Below, in pieces: positions 33,892 through 42,121 of a stretch of DNA of 64,000 nucleotides (positions are counted from its first letter, which is position 1; the number at the start of each line of letters is the position of its first letter). The notes beneath the pieces were generated by a model. It was not told where the DNA came from. It did no database searches and saw only the letters and a program-made list of their open reading frames with translations. The stretch is from JAGXQV01 sp964527565 (GTDB taxonomy: Bacteria > Pseudomonadota > Gammaproteobacteria > Burkholderiales > Sulfuricellaceae). A program made the position numbers and the translations under genes. The stretch spans positions 62,001-126,000 of the forward strand of contig CAZGOY010000003.1 of the NCBI GenBank assembly GCA_964527565.1. Reading direction: 5' to 3'.

Positions 33892-34226
33892 GTCTCGATC
33901 ATTACACTTATCGCGTCACTTGGTCTCCCGAGGATGGTGAGCACGTTGGATTGTGCATCGAATTTCCCTCGCTGAGCTGGCTGGCAGAAACGCCCGAAGA
34001 GGCGCTGGCGGGTGTGCGCAAGGTGGTTGCTGAGGTGGTTGCCGATCTTGAGGCGAATGGCGAATTGGTCCCGCAACCTCTGTCAGAGAAGCACTACAGC
34101 GGTGAGTTTCGAGTGCGTATTCCGCCCGAACTGCACCGTCAGCTTGCGCTGATGGCGGCTGAGCAAAGGGTAAGTCTTAATCGCTTGGCGAGTGCAAAAC
34201 TGGCCGGGCAGTTACTGCCGGGATGA
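33888..34226 (+). CDS. hicB: HicB-family antitoxin
   Basis: 112 residues. The N-terminal RNase-H-like HicB fold is YTYRVTWSPEDGEHVGLCIE and LSWLAETPEEALAGVRKVV. The C-terminal ribbon-helix-helix is GEFRVRIPPELHRQLALMAA then VSLNRLASAKLAG. It inhibits HicA and probably represses the operon. Confidence 0.9.
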   Translation: MSLDHYTYRVTWSPEDGEHVGLCIEFPSLSWLAETPEEALAGVRKVVAEVVADLEANGELVPQPLSEKHYSGEFRVRIPPELHRQLALMAAEQRVSLNRLASAKLAGQLLPG

Positions 34227-34339
34227 TCGACCCCGACGACCTGAAAGCTGAACTCGCCGCCATCGAAGCCGAATCCGTCGGCTGGCTGCCGCTGAGCGTT
34301 GGCGTACGAAAAAAACAAAAGGACCCCCACTTTGTTTAA
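34223..34339 (+). pseudogene. ORF fragment truncated by repeat R2
   Basis: Starts ATGATCGACCCCGACGACCT, overlapping the hicB stop, and encodes MIDPDDLKAELAAIEAESVG and 18 more residues, the last ones from the repeat. It looks like the N-terminus of a gene cut by the repeat; the family is not recognisable. Confidence 0.45.
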
Positions 34340-34359
34340 CGTAAGGTCCATTGTGCGCA
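34312..34359 (+). repeat. Direct repeat R2 flanking hicAB
   Basis: Second copy of R1 (33538-33586): the first 33 bases are identical, the rest differs by a small gap and few changes. Confidence 0.85.
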
Positions 34360-34443
34360 ACGTGAAACGAAAAGACACCCGCTTCGTTTAGACATTCGGC
34401 AGCTTCAAGTTTTGGCATTGTTATACACCTCCCCTTAACTTTC

Positions 34444-34471
34444 TTGGTTTATTGTTATATTTTGTTATAAT
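34444..34471 (+). promoter_or_regulatory. Promoter of the relE-xre pair
   Basis: TTGGTT at 34444-34449, a 16-base spacer and an extended -10 TGTTATAAT (TATAAT at 34466-34471). The ATG of relE is at 34478, so the transcript would be leaderless or nearly so. Confidence 0.55.
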
Positions 34472-34477
34472 CGGCCT

Positions 34478-34732
34478 ATGGAAATAGTTTGGCAACCCAA
34501 GGCGAGAAAGCAGCTCAAGAAGTTGGGCAACAAGCCGGTTCAAGCCCGCATCCTCGTCGCTACTGCTGAACTGGCGAAGTTCCCGGAGGTTGCCAACGTC
34601 AAGCATCTATCCAATCACCTGCATGAATACCGGCTGCGCGTTGGTGATTACCGGGTTTTGTTCAACGTGTTCGACGACATTGAGGTCGTCAGCATTGAAG
34701 AGGTCATGAAACGCGATGAGAATACCTACTGA
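34478..34732 (+). CDS. RelE-family toxin
   Basis: 84 residues, MEIVWQPKARKQLKKLGNKP. RelE features are the basic helix, HEYRLRVGDYRVLFNVFDD and the C-terminal IEEVMKRDENTY. It is followed by an XRE antitoxin with a 17-base overlap. A strong promoter lies immediately upstream. Confidence 0.88.
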   Translation: MEIVWQPKARKQLKKLGNKPVQARILVATAELAKFPEVANVKHLSNHLHEYRLRVGDYRVLFNVFDDIEVVSIEEVMKRDENTY

Positions 34733-35060
34733 ATATCAGACCATCATGCACGATGGGATGCCCGCTTTCGTGCTGGTGCCATTCGCTGAGTTTCAGCGAG
34801 TCAAGCCGCTTCTGGATTATGCCGCCATTCAAAACGCCATCCCTCACGATGTCGTAGAAGCCAATGTTCTGCATGACGTACCGCTTATCCGCGCCTGGCG
34901 GGAGCACCTTGGTATGACGCAAGAAGCAGTCGCTCAACGTGCCAACATGAAGCAGTCCGCTCTTGCCCGCCTTGAGCGTGGAGAAGGAAAACCGCGCAAG
35001 TCCACACTCAAAAAGCTCGCGGATGCGATGAAACTTACGGTTGAGCAGATCGAGGACTAG
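34716..35060 (+). CDS. HTH XRE-family antitoxin
   Basis: 114 residues. The C-terminal HTH is HLGMTQEAVAQRANMKQSAL and LARLERGEGKPRKSTLKKLA. The N-terminal part would bind the toxin. It is followed by direct repeat S2. Confidence 0.88.
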   Translation: MRIPTEYQTIMHDGMPAFVLVPFAEFQRVKPLLDYAAIQNAIPHDVVEANVLHDVPLIRAWREHLGMTQEAVAQRANMKQSALARLERGEGKPRKSTLKKLADAMKLTVEQIED

Positions 35061-35093
35061 TAGTTAGCGCCAAACAAGAGAAAAGCCGGGGTC

Positions 35094-35119
35094 GGATTTG
35101 ACAAATTCACGGCCAGGCG
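35094..35119 (+). repeat. Direct repeat S2
   Basis: Copy of S1 (33467-33492) with one substitution. It lies between two TA modules and carries the last bases of gluQ without the gene. Confidence 0.85.
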
Positions 35120-35171
35120 TAACCTGACATTCAGCGACATTGACTGACATTAATCCACACCTGAAGAAACC

Positions 35172-35393
35172 ATGAGCCAGATTACCGCTAGACTGCCGGA
35201 TGAATTGGTCGCCTCGCTGGATGAGGCGGCTTCGCGCTTGCGCCGGACACGCGCCGAGATGGTCCGGCAAGCTGTGGAATATTACCTGGACGATTACGAG
35301 GATGTCTCCCGCGCCATAGAAGTATTGCGCGATCCAGCCGACCCGGTGCTGGACTGGGAAGCCGTCAAGCATGACCTACTCCATCAGCATTAA
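35172..35393 (+). CDS. CopG/RHH-family antitoxin
   Basis: 73 residues. The ribbon-helix-helix is SQITARLPDELVASLDEAAS, then RTRAEMVRQAVEYYLDDYED. The acidic C-terminus should bind the toxin. It overlaps the toxin gene by 23 bases. Confidence 0.88.
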   Translation: MSQITARLPDELVASLDEAASRLRRTRAEMVRQAVEYYLDDYEDVSRAIEVLRDPADPVLDWEAVKHDLLHQH

Positions 35394-35625
35394 GCAGAGC
35401 GCGGCCAAGGCACTGGAAAAGTTGACGCGCGAAGACCGGCTGCGCATCATCTCCGCAATCGACCAGCTGAAAACCAATCCCACGGCGGGCGGCGCGCTCA
35501 AGGGCGAATTTTCCGGGCTGCGCCGCATCCGGATCGGCAATTATCGCGTGGTGTATGAAGTGCAGGATCACAAGCTGGTCGTGCTGGTTGTCCGTATCGG
35601 GCACCGCCGTGAAATTTACCGATGA
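35371..35625 (+). CDS. RelE-family toxin
   Basis: 84 residues. MTYSISIKQSAAKALEKLTR, GEFSGLRRIRIGNYRVVYEV and VRIGHRREIYR are the classical RelE core with basic catalytic residues and a C-terminal Tyr. The order antitoxin-toxin is that of relBE. Confidence 0.92.
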   Translation: MTYSISIKQSAAKALEKLTREDRLRIISAIDQLKTNPTAGGALKGEFSGLRRIRIGNYRVVYEVQDHKLVVLVVRIGHRREIYR

Positions 35626-35658
35626 CAGGATTCCATTTTTCAATTCATTGAGGAAACC

Positions 35659-35886
35659 ATGCCCTATTTCGTCTATAAGATCATTCCCCCCTTCAAGCAG
35701 CTCGAACAGCTCCAGGCCTTCGAAAAATTCCGCGAAGCCAGCGATTTCGCCAAGCGCCACCGCGCGGACATGCAGTCCGGCGACAAATACACCGTCAAGG
35801 TGGTTTTCGCCGACGATGCTTTCAAGGCCGAGATGCTGCTGACCGAGGAGCGCGAACCGGAACCGATGGTGGGCGACGATTACTGA
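35659..35886 (+). CDS. Conserved hypothetical small protein
   Basis: 75 residues, MPYFVYKIIPPFKQLEQLQA, then an acidic, helical sequence ending EREPEPMVGDDY. The start has GAGGAA upstream. Similar small proteins occur in betaproteobacteria, but I know no function. It sits 33 bases after a RelE toxin without overlap and need not be part of that module. Confidence 0.65.
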   Translation: MPYFVYKIIPPFKQLEQLQAFEKFREASDFAKRHRADMQSGDKYTVKVVFADDAFKAEMLLTEEREPEPMVGDDY

Positions 35887-35926
35887 GGGTGTCCTCCCGT
35901 CACCCATCCGTGATAAATTCCGCCTC

Positions 35927-36817
35927 ATGCGCCTCCCCGTTTTTTCAATCCATTCAAACCTGAAGCACGGATCAAACCTGGCGCGCGGACTGTTGGCGGC
36001 GCTGGCCCTCCTCGCCTGGCTGCTGCTCCTGCCGTTTGCCGCACAGGCGCAGACCGCCCAGACCGATGCGGCGACCGTACCGCTGGCGCCGGACATCCGG
36101 CGCATCGTCGCACGCGGCGAACTGGTGGTCGCCATGCCGCGTACCGACACGCCGCCTTTCTTCTACATGAAGGACGGCGAGATGCAGGGCATCGACGCCG
36201 AGCTGGCACGCGGACTGGCGCAGGAGCTCAAGGTGAAATTGCGTTTCGAGCGCAGCGCGGCGAGTTTCAACGAGGTGGTCGACGTGGTCGCGCGCGGCGA
36301 AGCCGATGCGGCCATCTGCAAGCTGTCGCGCACCCTCAACCGCGCCAGGACGGTGCGCTATTCCGAACCCTATCTCACCCTGCGCCACGTGCTGGCCCTC
36401 AACCGCGTGCGCTTCGCCGAACTCGCCAAGGGGCGCGACCTGCCCGCGGTGATCCGCCGTTTCGAAGGCTCGGTGGGGGTCATCGCCAAATCTTCCTATG
36501 CCGATTTCGCGCAGCATAATTTCCCGCTGGCAAAAATCGTCGAATACCCGGATTGGGACACAGTCGTCGAGGCCCTGAAACGCGGCGAGGTGATCGCCGC
36601 CTATCGTGACGAATTCGAGATCAAGCGCCTGCTGAAGACCGATCCGCGCACCTCCCTGCACCTGCGCACGGTGACGCTGACCGATACCCAGGACTCGCTG
36701 GGCATCGCCGTGGCGCACGACAGCCATCAACTGCTCGGCCTGATCAACCTCTATCTGGCGCAGCGCACGGAAAAGCTGAACGTGGACCATCTCCTCAAGC
36801 GGGTCGAGAGCCGCTGA
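35927..36817 (+). CDS. Periplasmic amino-acid-type solute-binding protein (SBP_bac_3)
   Basis: 296 residues. A long signal peptide (TM-like stretch about 21-40, cleavage near AQAQ) precedes a family-3 solute-binding domain: RRIVARGELVVAMPRTDTPP, MQGIDAELARGLAQELKVKL, EADAAICKLSRTLNRARTVR. Such proteins bind polar amino acids such as Glu or Asp. No ABC permease follows; instead an SDF symporter gene begins 5 bases later. It heads a tightly packed plus-strand operon. Confidence 0.85.
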   Translation: MRLPVFSIHSNLKHGSNLARGLLAALALLAWLLLLPFAAQAQTAQTDAATVPLAPDIRRIVARGELVVAMPRTDTPPFFYMKDGEMQGIDAELARGLAQELKVKLRFERSAASFNEVVDVVARGEADAAICKLSRTLNRARTVRYSEPYLTLRHVLALNRVRFAELAKGRDLPAVIRRFEGSVGVIAKSSYADFAQHNFPLAKIVEYPDWDTVVEALKRGEVIAAYRDEFEIKRLLKTDPRTSLHLRTVTLTDTQDSLGIAVAHDSHQLLGLINLYLAQRTEKLNVDHLLKRVESR

Positions 36818-36822
36818 AGCCC

Positions 36823-38112
36823 ATGGCGGAAACGGCCAATACCTGGCGCAACATGGCGAACCGCCCTTCGGTGATCGTCGCCAGCCTGCTTGCCGGGATC
36901 GCCGCCGGCCTGCTGGCACCGGGAATGTCCCTCAATATCGGCATCGTCGGCGACATCTATGTCGATCTGCTGAAAATGATCATCCTGCCCTTCATGGTCT
37001 CGGCGGTGATCTTCAGCCTGCGCCAGCTCATCAGTGAAGGCGGCGCCTCGCAAATGCTGGGACGGGTGGTGGTCATCTTCATCACCGCGATGGCGGCGAC
37101 GGCACTCACCGGGCTGCTGGTTTCCGTCACCATCGCGCCCGGCAGCAACCTCTCGCACGACACCCTGCAAACCCTGGGCAAGCTGGTCGGTGAAGACATC
37201 GACAGCAGCGGCCACACCGACATGGCGCTGTTCGGCAACCCGGAACAGGCGAAGAAGCCCCTGGGCTTCGGCGACATGCTGCTCAGCATCATCCCCAACA
37301 ACATCTTTGCCGCGCTCACCCAGGGCGACATGCTGAAGGCGCTGGTCTTCTCCCTGCTTTTCGGGCTGGCCATCGGCCATGCGCCGGCCAAGTCTACCGA
37401 ATCGCTGACGCAGACGCTGGAAACCATCTACCATGCCTGCCAGAAGCTCACCCAGTGGTTCAACACCACGCTCCCGCTGGTGCTGTTCTCCATGGTGGCG
37501 AGCCAGGTCGCCAAAACCGGGCTGGAGCCGATGCGCGCCATGCTCAAGTTCATTCTGACGCTGGGCGCCGGTTCGCTGACCATCATCGTCCTGTCGCTGT
37601 GGCTGCTGCGCTGGGCCAGCCGACTCTCGTGGCGCGAAGTCCTGCGCAGCCAGCGCGAACCGCTGACCATGGCCATCGCCACGCGCAGCAGCCCGGCCTG
37701 CATGCCGTCGATGATCGAAAGCCTGGTCAACCACTTGCACTTCCCGCGCGCGCGCATTGAACTGCTGGTGCCGCTGGGCGTGTCGCTGCTGCGCCTGGGG
37801 CCGGTGCTCTACTACGTGATTGCCACTTTTTTCATCGCCCAGATGTATGGCCGCGAACTTCAGCCGGTGGAAATCGCCGTGGTGGTGATCGGCGCCATGC
37901 TGGCCGGTTTCGCCTCTTCCGGCATGTCCGGCTTCATCAGCATTTCGCTGACCGGCATCGTCTGCTCATACATTCATCTGCCTTTCGAAGCGGCGCTGGC
38001 GCTGTTCCTGGCCATCGACCCGATTTGCGACATGTTGCGCACGCTGGTGCTGGTCGCCAGCAACAACGCCTTTGCGGCGCTCGCCTGCCGGCGGATGTCG
38101 CCACCGGCATAG
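36823..38112 (+). CDS. Dicarboxylate/amino acid:cation symporter (SDF/DAACS family), copy 1
   Basis: 429 residues with the GltP/DctA architecture: eight TM helices and two re-entrant loops. Family segments include VDLLKMIILPFMVSAVIFSL, SIIPNNIFAALTQGDMLKAL and, instead of the usual serine-rich HP1 loop, MAIATRSSPACMPSMIESL. Substrates of the family are Glu, Asp and C4-dicarboxylates. It lies between the binding-protein gene and the racemase gene. Confidence 0.9.
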   Translation: MAETANTWRNMANRPSVIVASLLAGIAAGLLAPGMSLNIGIVGDIYVDLLKMIILPFMVSAVIFSLRQLISEGGASQMLGRVVVIFITAMAATALTGLLVSVTIAPGSNLSHDTLQTLGKLVGEDIDSSGHTDMALFGNPEQAKKPLGFGDMLLSIIPNNIFAALTQGDMLKALVFSLLFGLAIGHAPAKSTESLTQTLETIYHACQKLTQWFNTTLPLVLFSMVASQVAKTGLEPMRAMLKFILTLGAGSLTIIVLSLWLLRWASRLSWREVLRSQREPLTMAIATRSSPACMPSMIESLVNHLHFPRARIELLVPLGVSLLRLGPVLYYVIATFFIAQMYGRELQPVEIAVVVIGAMLAGFASSGMSGFISISLTGIVCSYIHLPFEAALALFLAIDPICDMLRTLVLVASNNAFAALACRRMSPPA

Positions 38113-38122
38113 GGAGGGCGGT

Positions 38123-38821
38123 ATGCTCGGGATACTGGGTGGCATGGGCCCGGCAGCCAGCGCCGATTTCTTCGGCAAGCTGGTCGCGCTGACGCCGGCG
38201 AAATGCGACCAGGAACATATTCCGCTGATGCTCACCTGCCTGCCGCAGACCCCCGACCGTTCGGCGGCCATCCTCGGCTACGGGCCTTCCGCCCTGCCGG
38301 GCCTGATGGACGGACTGCGCCGCCTGGTGGATGGCGGCGCCAAGGCCATCGTCATCCCCTGCAACGCCAGCCACCACTGGCACGATGAGCTGCAAGCCGC
38401 CGCCGGCGTGCCGATCCTGCACATCGCCGATGCCGCCATCCGCGCCCTGCCGCCCGGCGACGGCCCGGTGCTCGTCATGGCCACCCGCGGAGCTCTGGCC
38501 TCGGGCTTTTACCAGCGCAAACTGCGCGCGGCGGGAAGAGCCTGGCGCCTGCCCGCCGCCGGAGACGCTCAGGAAAAGGTGGATGCCGTCATCGACGGCA
38601 TCAAGCAGGGCGAGCCCGCGCGCGCCGCCGACCTGCTGGCGCAGTTATGGCAGGATTTTGCCGCCGACGGCATCTGCGCGGCCATCATGGCTTGCACCGA
38701 AATTCCGCTGGCCGCCGCGCGCCTGCCGTCACCGCCTTTCGCCGCCATCGACAGCAACCTGGAACTGGCGCGCGCCGCCGTCGCCCACGCCATTGCCCAA
38801 GGCTGGAACCGCCCATGCTGA
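38123..38821 (+). CDS. Aspartate/glutamate racemase family protein
   Basis: 232 residues from MLGILGGMGPAASADFFGKL, the standard Asp/Glu racemase start. Two catalytic cysteines are visible in VIPCNASHHW and IMACTEIPLA, so the two-base mechanism is intact. Family members racemise Asp, Glu or related amino acids. It lies between two SDF symporter genes, with a 7-base overlap with the second, which suggests D- or L-Asp/Glu uptake and conversion. Confidence 0.9.
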   Translation: MLGILGGMGPAASADFFGKLVALTPAKCDQEHIPLMLTCLPQTPDRSAAILGYGPSALPGLMDGLRRLVDGGAKAIVIPCNASHHWHDELQAAAGVPILHIADAAIRALPPGDGPVLVMATRGALASGFYQRKLRAAGRAWRLPAAGDAQEKVDAVIDGIKQGEPARAADLLAQLWQDFAADGICAAIMACTEIPLAAARLPSPPFAAIDSNLELARAAVAHAIAQGWNRPC

Positions 38822-40101
38822 AGAAGCTGGCCACCCATCCGGCGACGATCGCCGCCGCCATCATCGGCGGCGTCATGCTCGGCATCTGGGCGCCGGTGTT
38901 TTCATCGGGCATCGGCTTCATCGGCGCGGTATACATCAACCTGCTGAAAATGGTGGTGTTGCCGTTCATGGTCTCCGCCATCATTTTCAGCATGCGCCAA
39001 CTGTTCCAGATGGAAGGTTTCGAGCGCAACATCGGCAAGGTGGCGTTTTATTTTCTTGCCGCCATCGCCCTGTCGGCGGTCATCGGCGCCGCTACCGGCG
39101 GCCTTGCCGGACCGGGCCGCGGCCTCGAACCCGAAACGCTGATTGTCTTCGGCAAGATGGTGGAAAAATCCACGGGCACCGCGACCGACTACGCGTTGCC
39201 CCTCTCCGCGCCGGAGGCGGAGGTGGCGGATAATGCGCCGCGGCAGGTGGTGCAGCAGATCATCCCGGACAACATCTTTGCCGCCCTGTCCCAGGGCGAC
39301 AGCATCAAGATCCTCTTTTTCGCCATTCTCTTCGGCATCGCTTTCGGCTTCGCCCCCAACCGCATCGCCGATTCGCTTTCTTTCACCCTTGAATCGGTCT
39401 ACCGCGCCTGCCAGGTGCTGATCAAATGGTTCAATTTGTTCCTGCCGCCGGTCCTGGTCGCCATGCTCGCCTCGCAGATCGCCGACACCGGGCTCGAACC
39501 CCTGATCGCCATGACCAAGTTCGTCATCGCCTTCTGCGCGGTTTCCGGCCTGCTGGCGCTGATTTGCGCCGGTCTGGTCATGGCGCGCGCCGGGGTCGGG
39601 GCGGGCGAATTCCTCGGCGCCTTCCGCGAGACCATCCTGCTCGCCATCGCCACCGGCAGCAACACTGCCTGCATTCCCAACACCATCGAGGCCATGGCCG
39701 GGAAACTGCGCTTCAACCGCGCCATCGTCGAACTCCTGACCCCGATGGGGGCGGCGCTGCTGCGCACCGGCCCGGCGCTCTACTACGCGCTGGCGGCGGT
39801 GTTCATCGCGCAGCTCTACGAACGCCCGTTCGAAATCGAGCACTGGCTGCTGCTCACGCTCGGCGCCTTCGTCGGCGGCCTGGCCTCGGCCGGCAGTTCC
39901 GGCATCGTCACTCTCGGCTTCGGCGCCCTGGCCTGCGCCTACGTCGGCCTGCCCTTCGATGCCGCCTTCATTCTGTTTGTCGCCGTCGACCGCGTGTGCG
40001 AAATCCCGCGCACGCTTTTCAACGTCATGTCGTCCTGCCTGGTCATCGCCGGGGTTTGTCCGCGTCCTGTCGTCTCCGAAGCGGTTCCGCAGGCAGCATA
40101 A
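38815..40101 (+). CDS. Dicarboxylate/amino acid:cation symporter (SDF/DAACS family), copy 2
   Basis: 428 residues from MLKKLATHPATIAAAIIGGV. Same architecture as the copy at 36823-38112 (for example YINLLKMVVLPFMVSAIIFS and IIPDNIFAALSQGDSIKILF), but clearly diverged, with IAIATGSNTACIPNTIEAM at the HP1 loop. Two different symporters around one racemase suggest a pair with different substrates or enantiomers; inference. Confidence 0.9.
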   Translation: MLKKLATHPATIAAAIIGGVMLGIWAPVFSSGIGFIGAVYINLLKMVVLPFMVSAIIFSMRQLFQMEGFERNIGKVAFYFLAAIALSAVIGAATGGLAGPGRGLEPETLIVFGKMVEKSTGTATDYALPLSAPEAEVADNAPRQVVQQIIPDNIFAALSQGDSIKILFFAILFGIAFGFAPNRIADSLSFTLESVYRACQVLIKWFNLFLPPVLVAMLASQIADTGLEPLIAMTKFVIAFCAVSGLLALICAGLVMARAGVGAGEFLGAFRETILLAIATGSNTACIPNTIEAMAGKLRFNRAIVELLTPMGAALLRTGPALYYALAAVFIAQLYERPFEIEHWLLLTLGAFVGGLASAGSSGIVTLGFGALACAYVGLPFDAAFILFVAVDRVCEIPRTLFNVMSSCLVIAGVCPRPVVSEAVPQAA

Positions 40102-40113
40102 TGGGGGAACACC

Positions 40114-40770
40114 ATGAAGGATAAGCACATCGTTCTCGCCGTCGCCACCCTCAAGGGCGGCAGCGGCAAAAGCACCGTCGCCGGTTGCCTGGCCGTCCAC
40201 TGGCGTCTGGCCGGTTTCAACCCGGCCCTGATCGACGCCGACCCGCAACGCTCACTGGCGCGCCTGGGCAAGCGCGAACGCGCCCTGGGCGGCGTGCCGG
40301 TGCACGAGGCGAGCGAAAGCGGCGAGGACATCGCCGCGCTCGCCCGCCGCCTGGGCGCCGCACACAGCCCGGTGATCCTCGACACCGCCGGTTTCCGCGC
40401 GCCCTCCACCTTCGCCGCGCTGGCCGCCGCCAACCTGGTGCTGGTGCCGGTGAAGCCCTCGCCACTCGACGTCGACGTCATGCTGGATACCGCGCGCGTG
40501 CTGTTCCACACGGCGGAAGGCAAGGTGCCGCGCTTCTATTGCCTGCTGACGCAAACCACGCGCGACAGCGTCATCGCCCGCCACATCCGCAACGAACTGA
40601 CGGAAGCCGGTTTTCCGCTGCTCGAATGCGAGCTGATCAACCGCGTCGGCTACGGCGAAGCCGCCCTGTCCGGCGCCACCCCCTCGCTGCTCGACCCGCG
40701 CGGCCCGGCCGCCGTGGATATCGCCGCCCTGGCCGCCGAAATCGAAACCTTGCTGGAGACCACGCCATGA
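40114..40770 (+). CDS. ParA/MinD-family ATPase
   Basis: 218 residues. The deviant Walker A is LKGGSGKSTVAGCL and the switch II region is SPVILDTAGFRAPSTFAALA, where Asp-Thr-Ala replaces the more common D(C/T)PP. It has no N-terminal DNA-binding domain and no partner ParB gene, so it resembles orphan ParA proteins that position cargo. GGGGGAA precedes the start. It overlaps the DUF697 gene by 4 bases (ATGA). Confidence 0.88.
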   Translation: MKDKHIVLAVATLKGGSGKSTVAGCLAVHWRLAGFNPALIDADPQRSLARLGKRERALGGVPVHEASESGEDIAALARRLGAAHSPVILDTAGFRAPSTFAALAAANLVLVPVKPSPLDVDVMLDTARVLFHTAEGKVPRFYCLLTQTTRDSVIARHIRNELTEAGFPLLECELINRVGYGEAALSGATPSLLDPRGPAAVDIAALAAEIETLLETTP

Positions 40771-41333
40771 GCAAACACCTGCCCAAGAGCACCTTGAGTA
40801 CGCTGGACGACATCCAGCGGGAAACCGCCGCCGCTTCCGGTGCTCCCCTCGGCGTTGCGGAAAGCCGCACGAGCGCACCGCCCTTGCCCGCACCAGCACC
40901 AGCTCCGCTGCGGCAAGCCGCCTCCCGGCTGCGGCGCGCCCAGGCCGACAATATCGTCGAGCGCTACACGACCTATTCCGCCCTGGGTGGCGGCATCCCC
41001 CTGGTGATCGTCGATACCCTCAGCGTCAGCCTGATCGTTTTCAACATGGCGCGCGCGCTGGCGGAACATTACCGCGCGCCCTTCGCGGATGACCGCGTCA
41101 AGGCCGCCGTCGCCGCGCTGGTCGGCGGCATCGCCGCGCCGGGACTGGGCAACCTCGCCACCCACCTCCTGACCCGCATCGTTCCCGGTGCCTGGCTGAT
41201 CGGCGCCGCCGCCTCTTCCGCCGCCGCCGCCGCCCTGACCCGCTATACCGGGCAGATGTTTATCGAGCATTTCGAGGCGGGCGGCACCACGCTGGATTTC
41301 GATTTCGGCAAGCTCCAGCCCCATTTGCGCTGA
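40767..41333 (+). CDS. DUF697-like membrane protein
   Basis: 188 residues. A disordered Pro/Ala-rich N-terminus (1-50) is followed by a YcjF/DUF697-like domain: DNIVERYTTYSALGGGIPLV, hydrophobic helices at about 70-92 and 112-155, and YTGQMFIEHFEAGGTTLDF. DUF697 proteins often accompany GTPases or other P-loop NTPases, here a ParA-like ATPase translated together with it. Its 3' end is duplicated at 43578-43599. Confidence 0.75.
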   Translation: MSKHLPKSTLSTLDDIQRETAAASGAPLGVAESRTSAPPLPAPAPAPLRQAASRLRRAQADNIVERYTTYSALGGGIPLVIVDTLSVSLIVFNMARALAEHYRAPFADDRVKAAVAALVGGIAAPGLGNLATHLLTRIVPGAWLIGAAASSAAAAALTRYTGQMFIEHFEAGGTTLDFDFGKLQPHLR

Positions 41334-41395
41334 GGCGAAACCATGTTAGGGTTGTCGTTATTCAGAATTGTTTTTCCAATAAAAACGGGTGATGA
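41311..41395 (+). repeat. Direct repeat D1 at the left edge of the TA island
   Basis: 85 bases: the last 23 bases of the DUF697 gene and the following leader up to GGGTGATGA. It recurs at 43578-43660 (83 bases) with about eight changes and a two-base gap. In the right copy, the sequence leads into the start codon of the first AidA-like gene. Confidence 0.92.
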
Positions 41396-41451
41396 TAATT
41401 CAAGACCTGACACCGGCGGTTGGACGACAAATAAGGACGCGGGAGAAAATC

Positions 41452-41706
41452 ATGAATATTGTTATTTTTGGGTATGAAGTGCATGCGTTAGTATTTGCGG
41501 TAATGTCTGTTATTGTTGTTCAGGTACTGTTCCCTTTAATTGGTTATCTGATGCAACCGGGCGACATTGATAAAAACACTAACAAAGTGCGGCACGATGA
41601 AGTACAGACACCTGATACTTGTGACGACAATTCGTTGTTTTCTTACGGGTGTCGAGACGCCGACGCTTTAAAGCAATTTGTGATGATGCCGGACGATTAT
41701 AAATAA
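41452..41706 (+). CDS. Hypothetical small membrane protein, AT-rich
   Basis: 84 residues, one or two TM helices at about 8-34 (HALVFAVMSVIVVQVLFPLI) and a polar tail with two cysteines. Base composition is clearly more AT-rich than its neighbours, which suggests foreign origin. It lies at the left end of the TA island. Function unknown; a third, unrecognised element of the island. Confidence 0.5.
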   Translation: MNIVIFGYEVHALVFAVMSVIVVQVLFPLIGYLMQPGDIDKNTNKVRHDEVQTPDTCDDNSLFSYGCRDADALKQFVMMPDDYK

Positions 41707-41724
41707 CAAAGTAGCTAAGAAATT

Positions 41725-41803
41725 CGGGGTCAGGTCTTGAGTTATCAGCAATATCACAAATGCCGGGGCATCAAAAAAATGATGATTTAAGACCTGACCC
41801 CGG
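41725..41803. repeat. Palindromic element H1 (GGGGTCAGGTCTTGA type)
   Basis: Arms CGGGGTCAGGTCTTGA and (inverted) CGGGGTCAGGTCTTAA, with a 44-base interior including a small TGCC-GG-GGCA palindrome. The interior is nearly identical in H2 (43210-43282). A right half of the element lies at 41391-41417 directly after repeat D1, and a left half at 33500-33537. Confidence 0.88.
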
Positions 41804-41867
41804 CGTCTTCGTAAATTGACTTGTCCGGATGCTCACGCGCATCATCTTGCGCATTTAAGGAGCCGCG

Positions 41868-42119
41868 ATGCCGACCAACATGGTCATGTCGTCCAAAAAA
41901 GGTAGGCTGTCCCTCTCGATCGACCAAGGGATTCTCAACCGCCTTGAGCCTTACAAGCGGGATATCAATCTCTCGGCACAGGCCGAACAGATGATCGAGT
42001 GTCTCCTCGATCAATTGGAAAATCGCGATTGGGCAAAACGCAATGCCGCCGCGCTTGCCAAGTATGGTCAGGCCATTGCCGCCACCGGCCTGGCCGGCGC
42101 GGAATTTGACAGGATTTAG
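41868..42119 (+). CDS. ccdA: CcdA-family antitoxin
   Basis: 83 residues. N-terminal ribbon-helix-helix (GRLSLSIDQGILNRLEPYKR, NLSAQAEQMIECLLDQLE) and a C-terminal toxin-binding part NAAALAKYGQAIAATGLAGA. AAGGAG lies 8 bases before the ATG. A TTG-started ccdB follows 2 bases after the stop. Confidence 0.82.
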   Translation: MPTNMVMSSKKGRLSLSIDQGILNRLEPYKRDINLSAQAEQMIECLLDQLENRDWAKRNAAALAKYGQAIAATGLAGAEFDRI

Positions 42120-42121
42120 CC

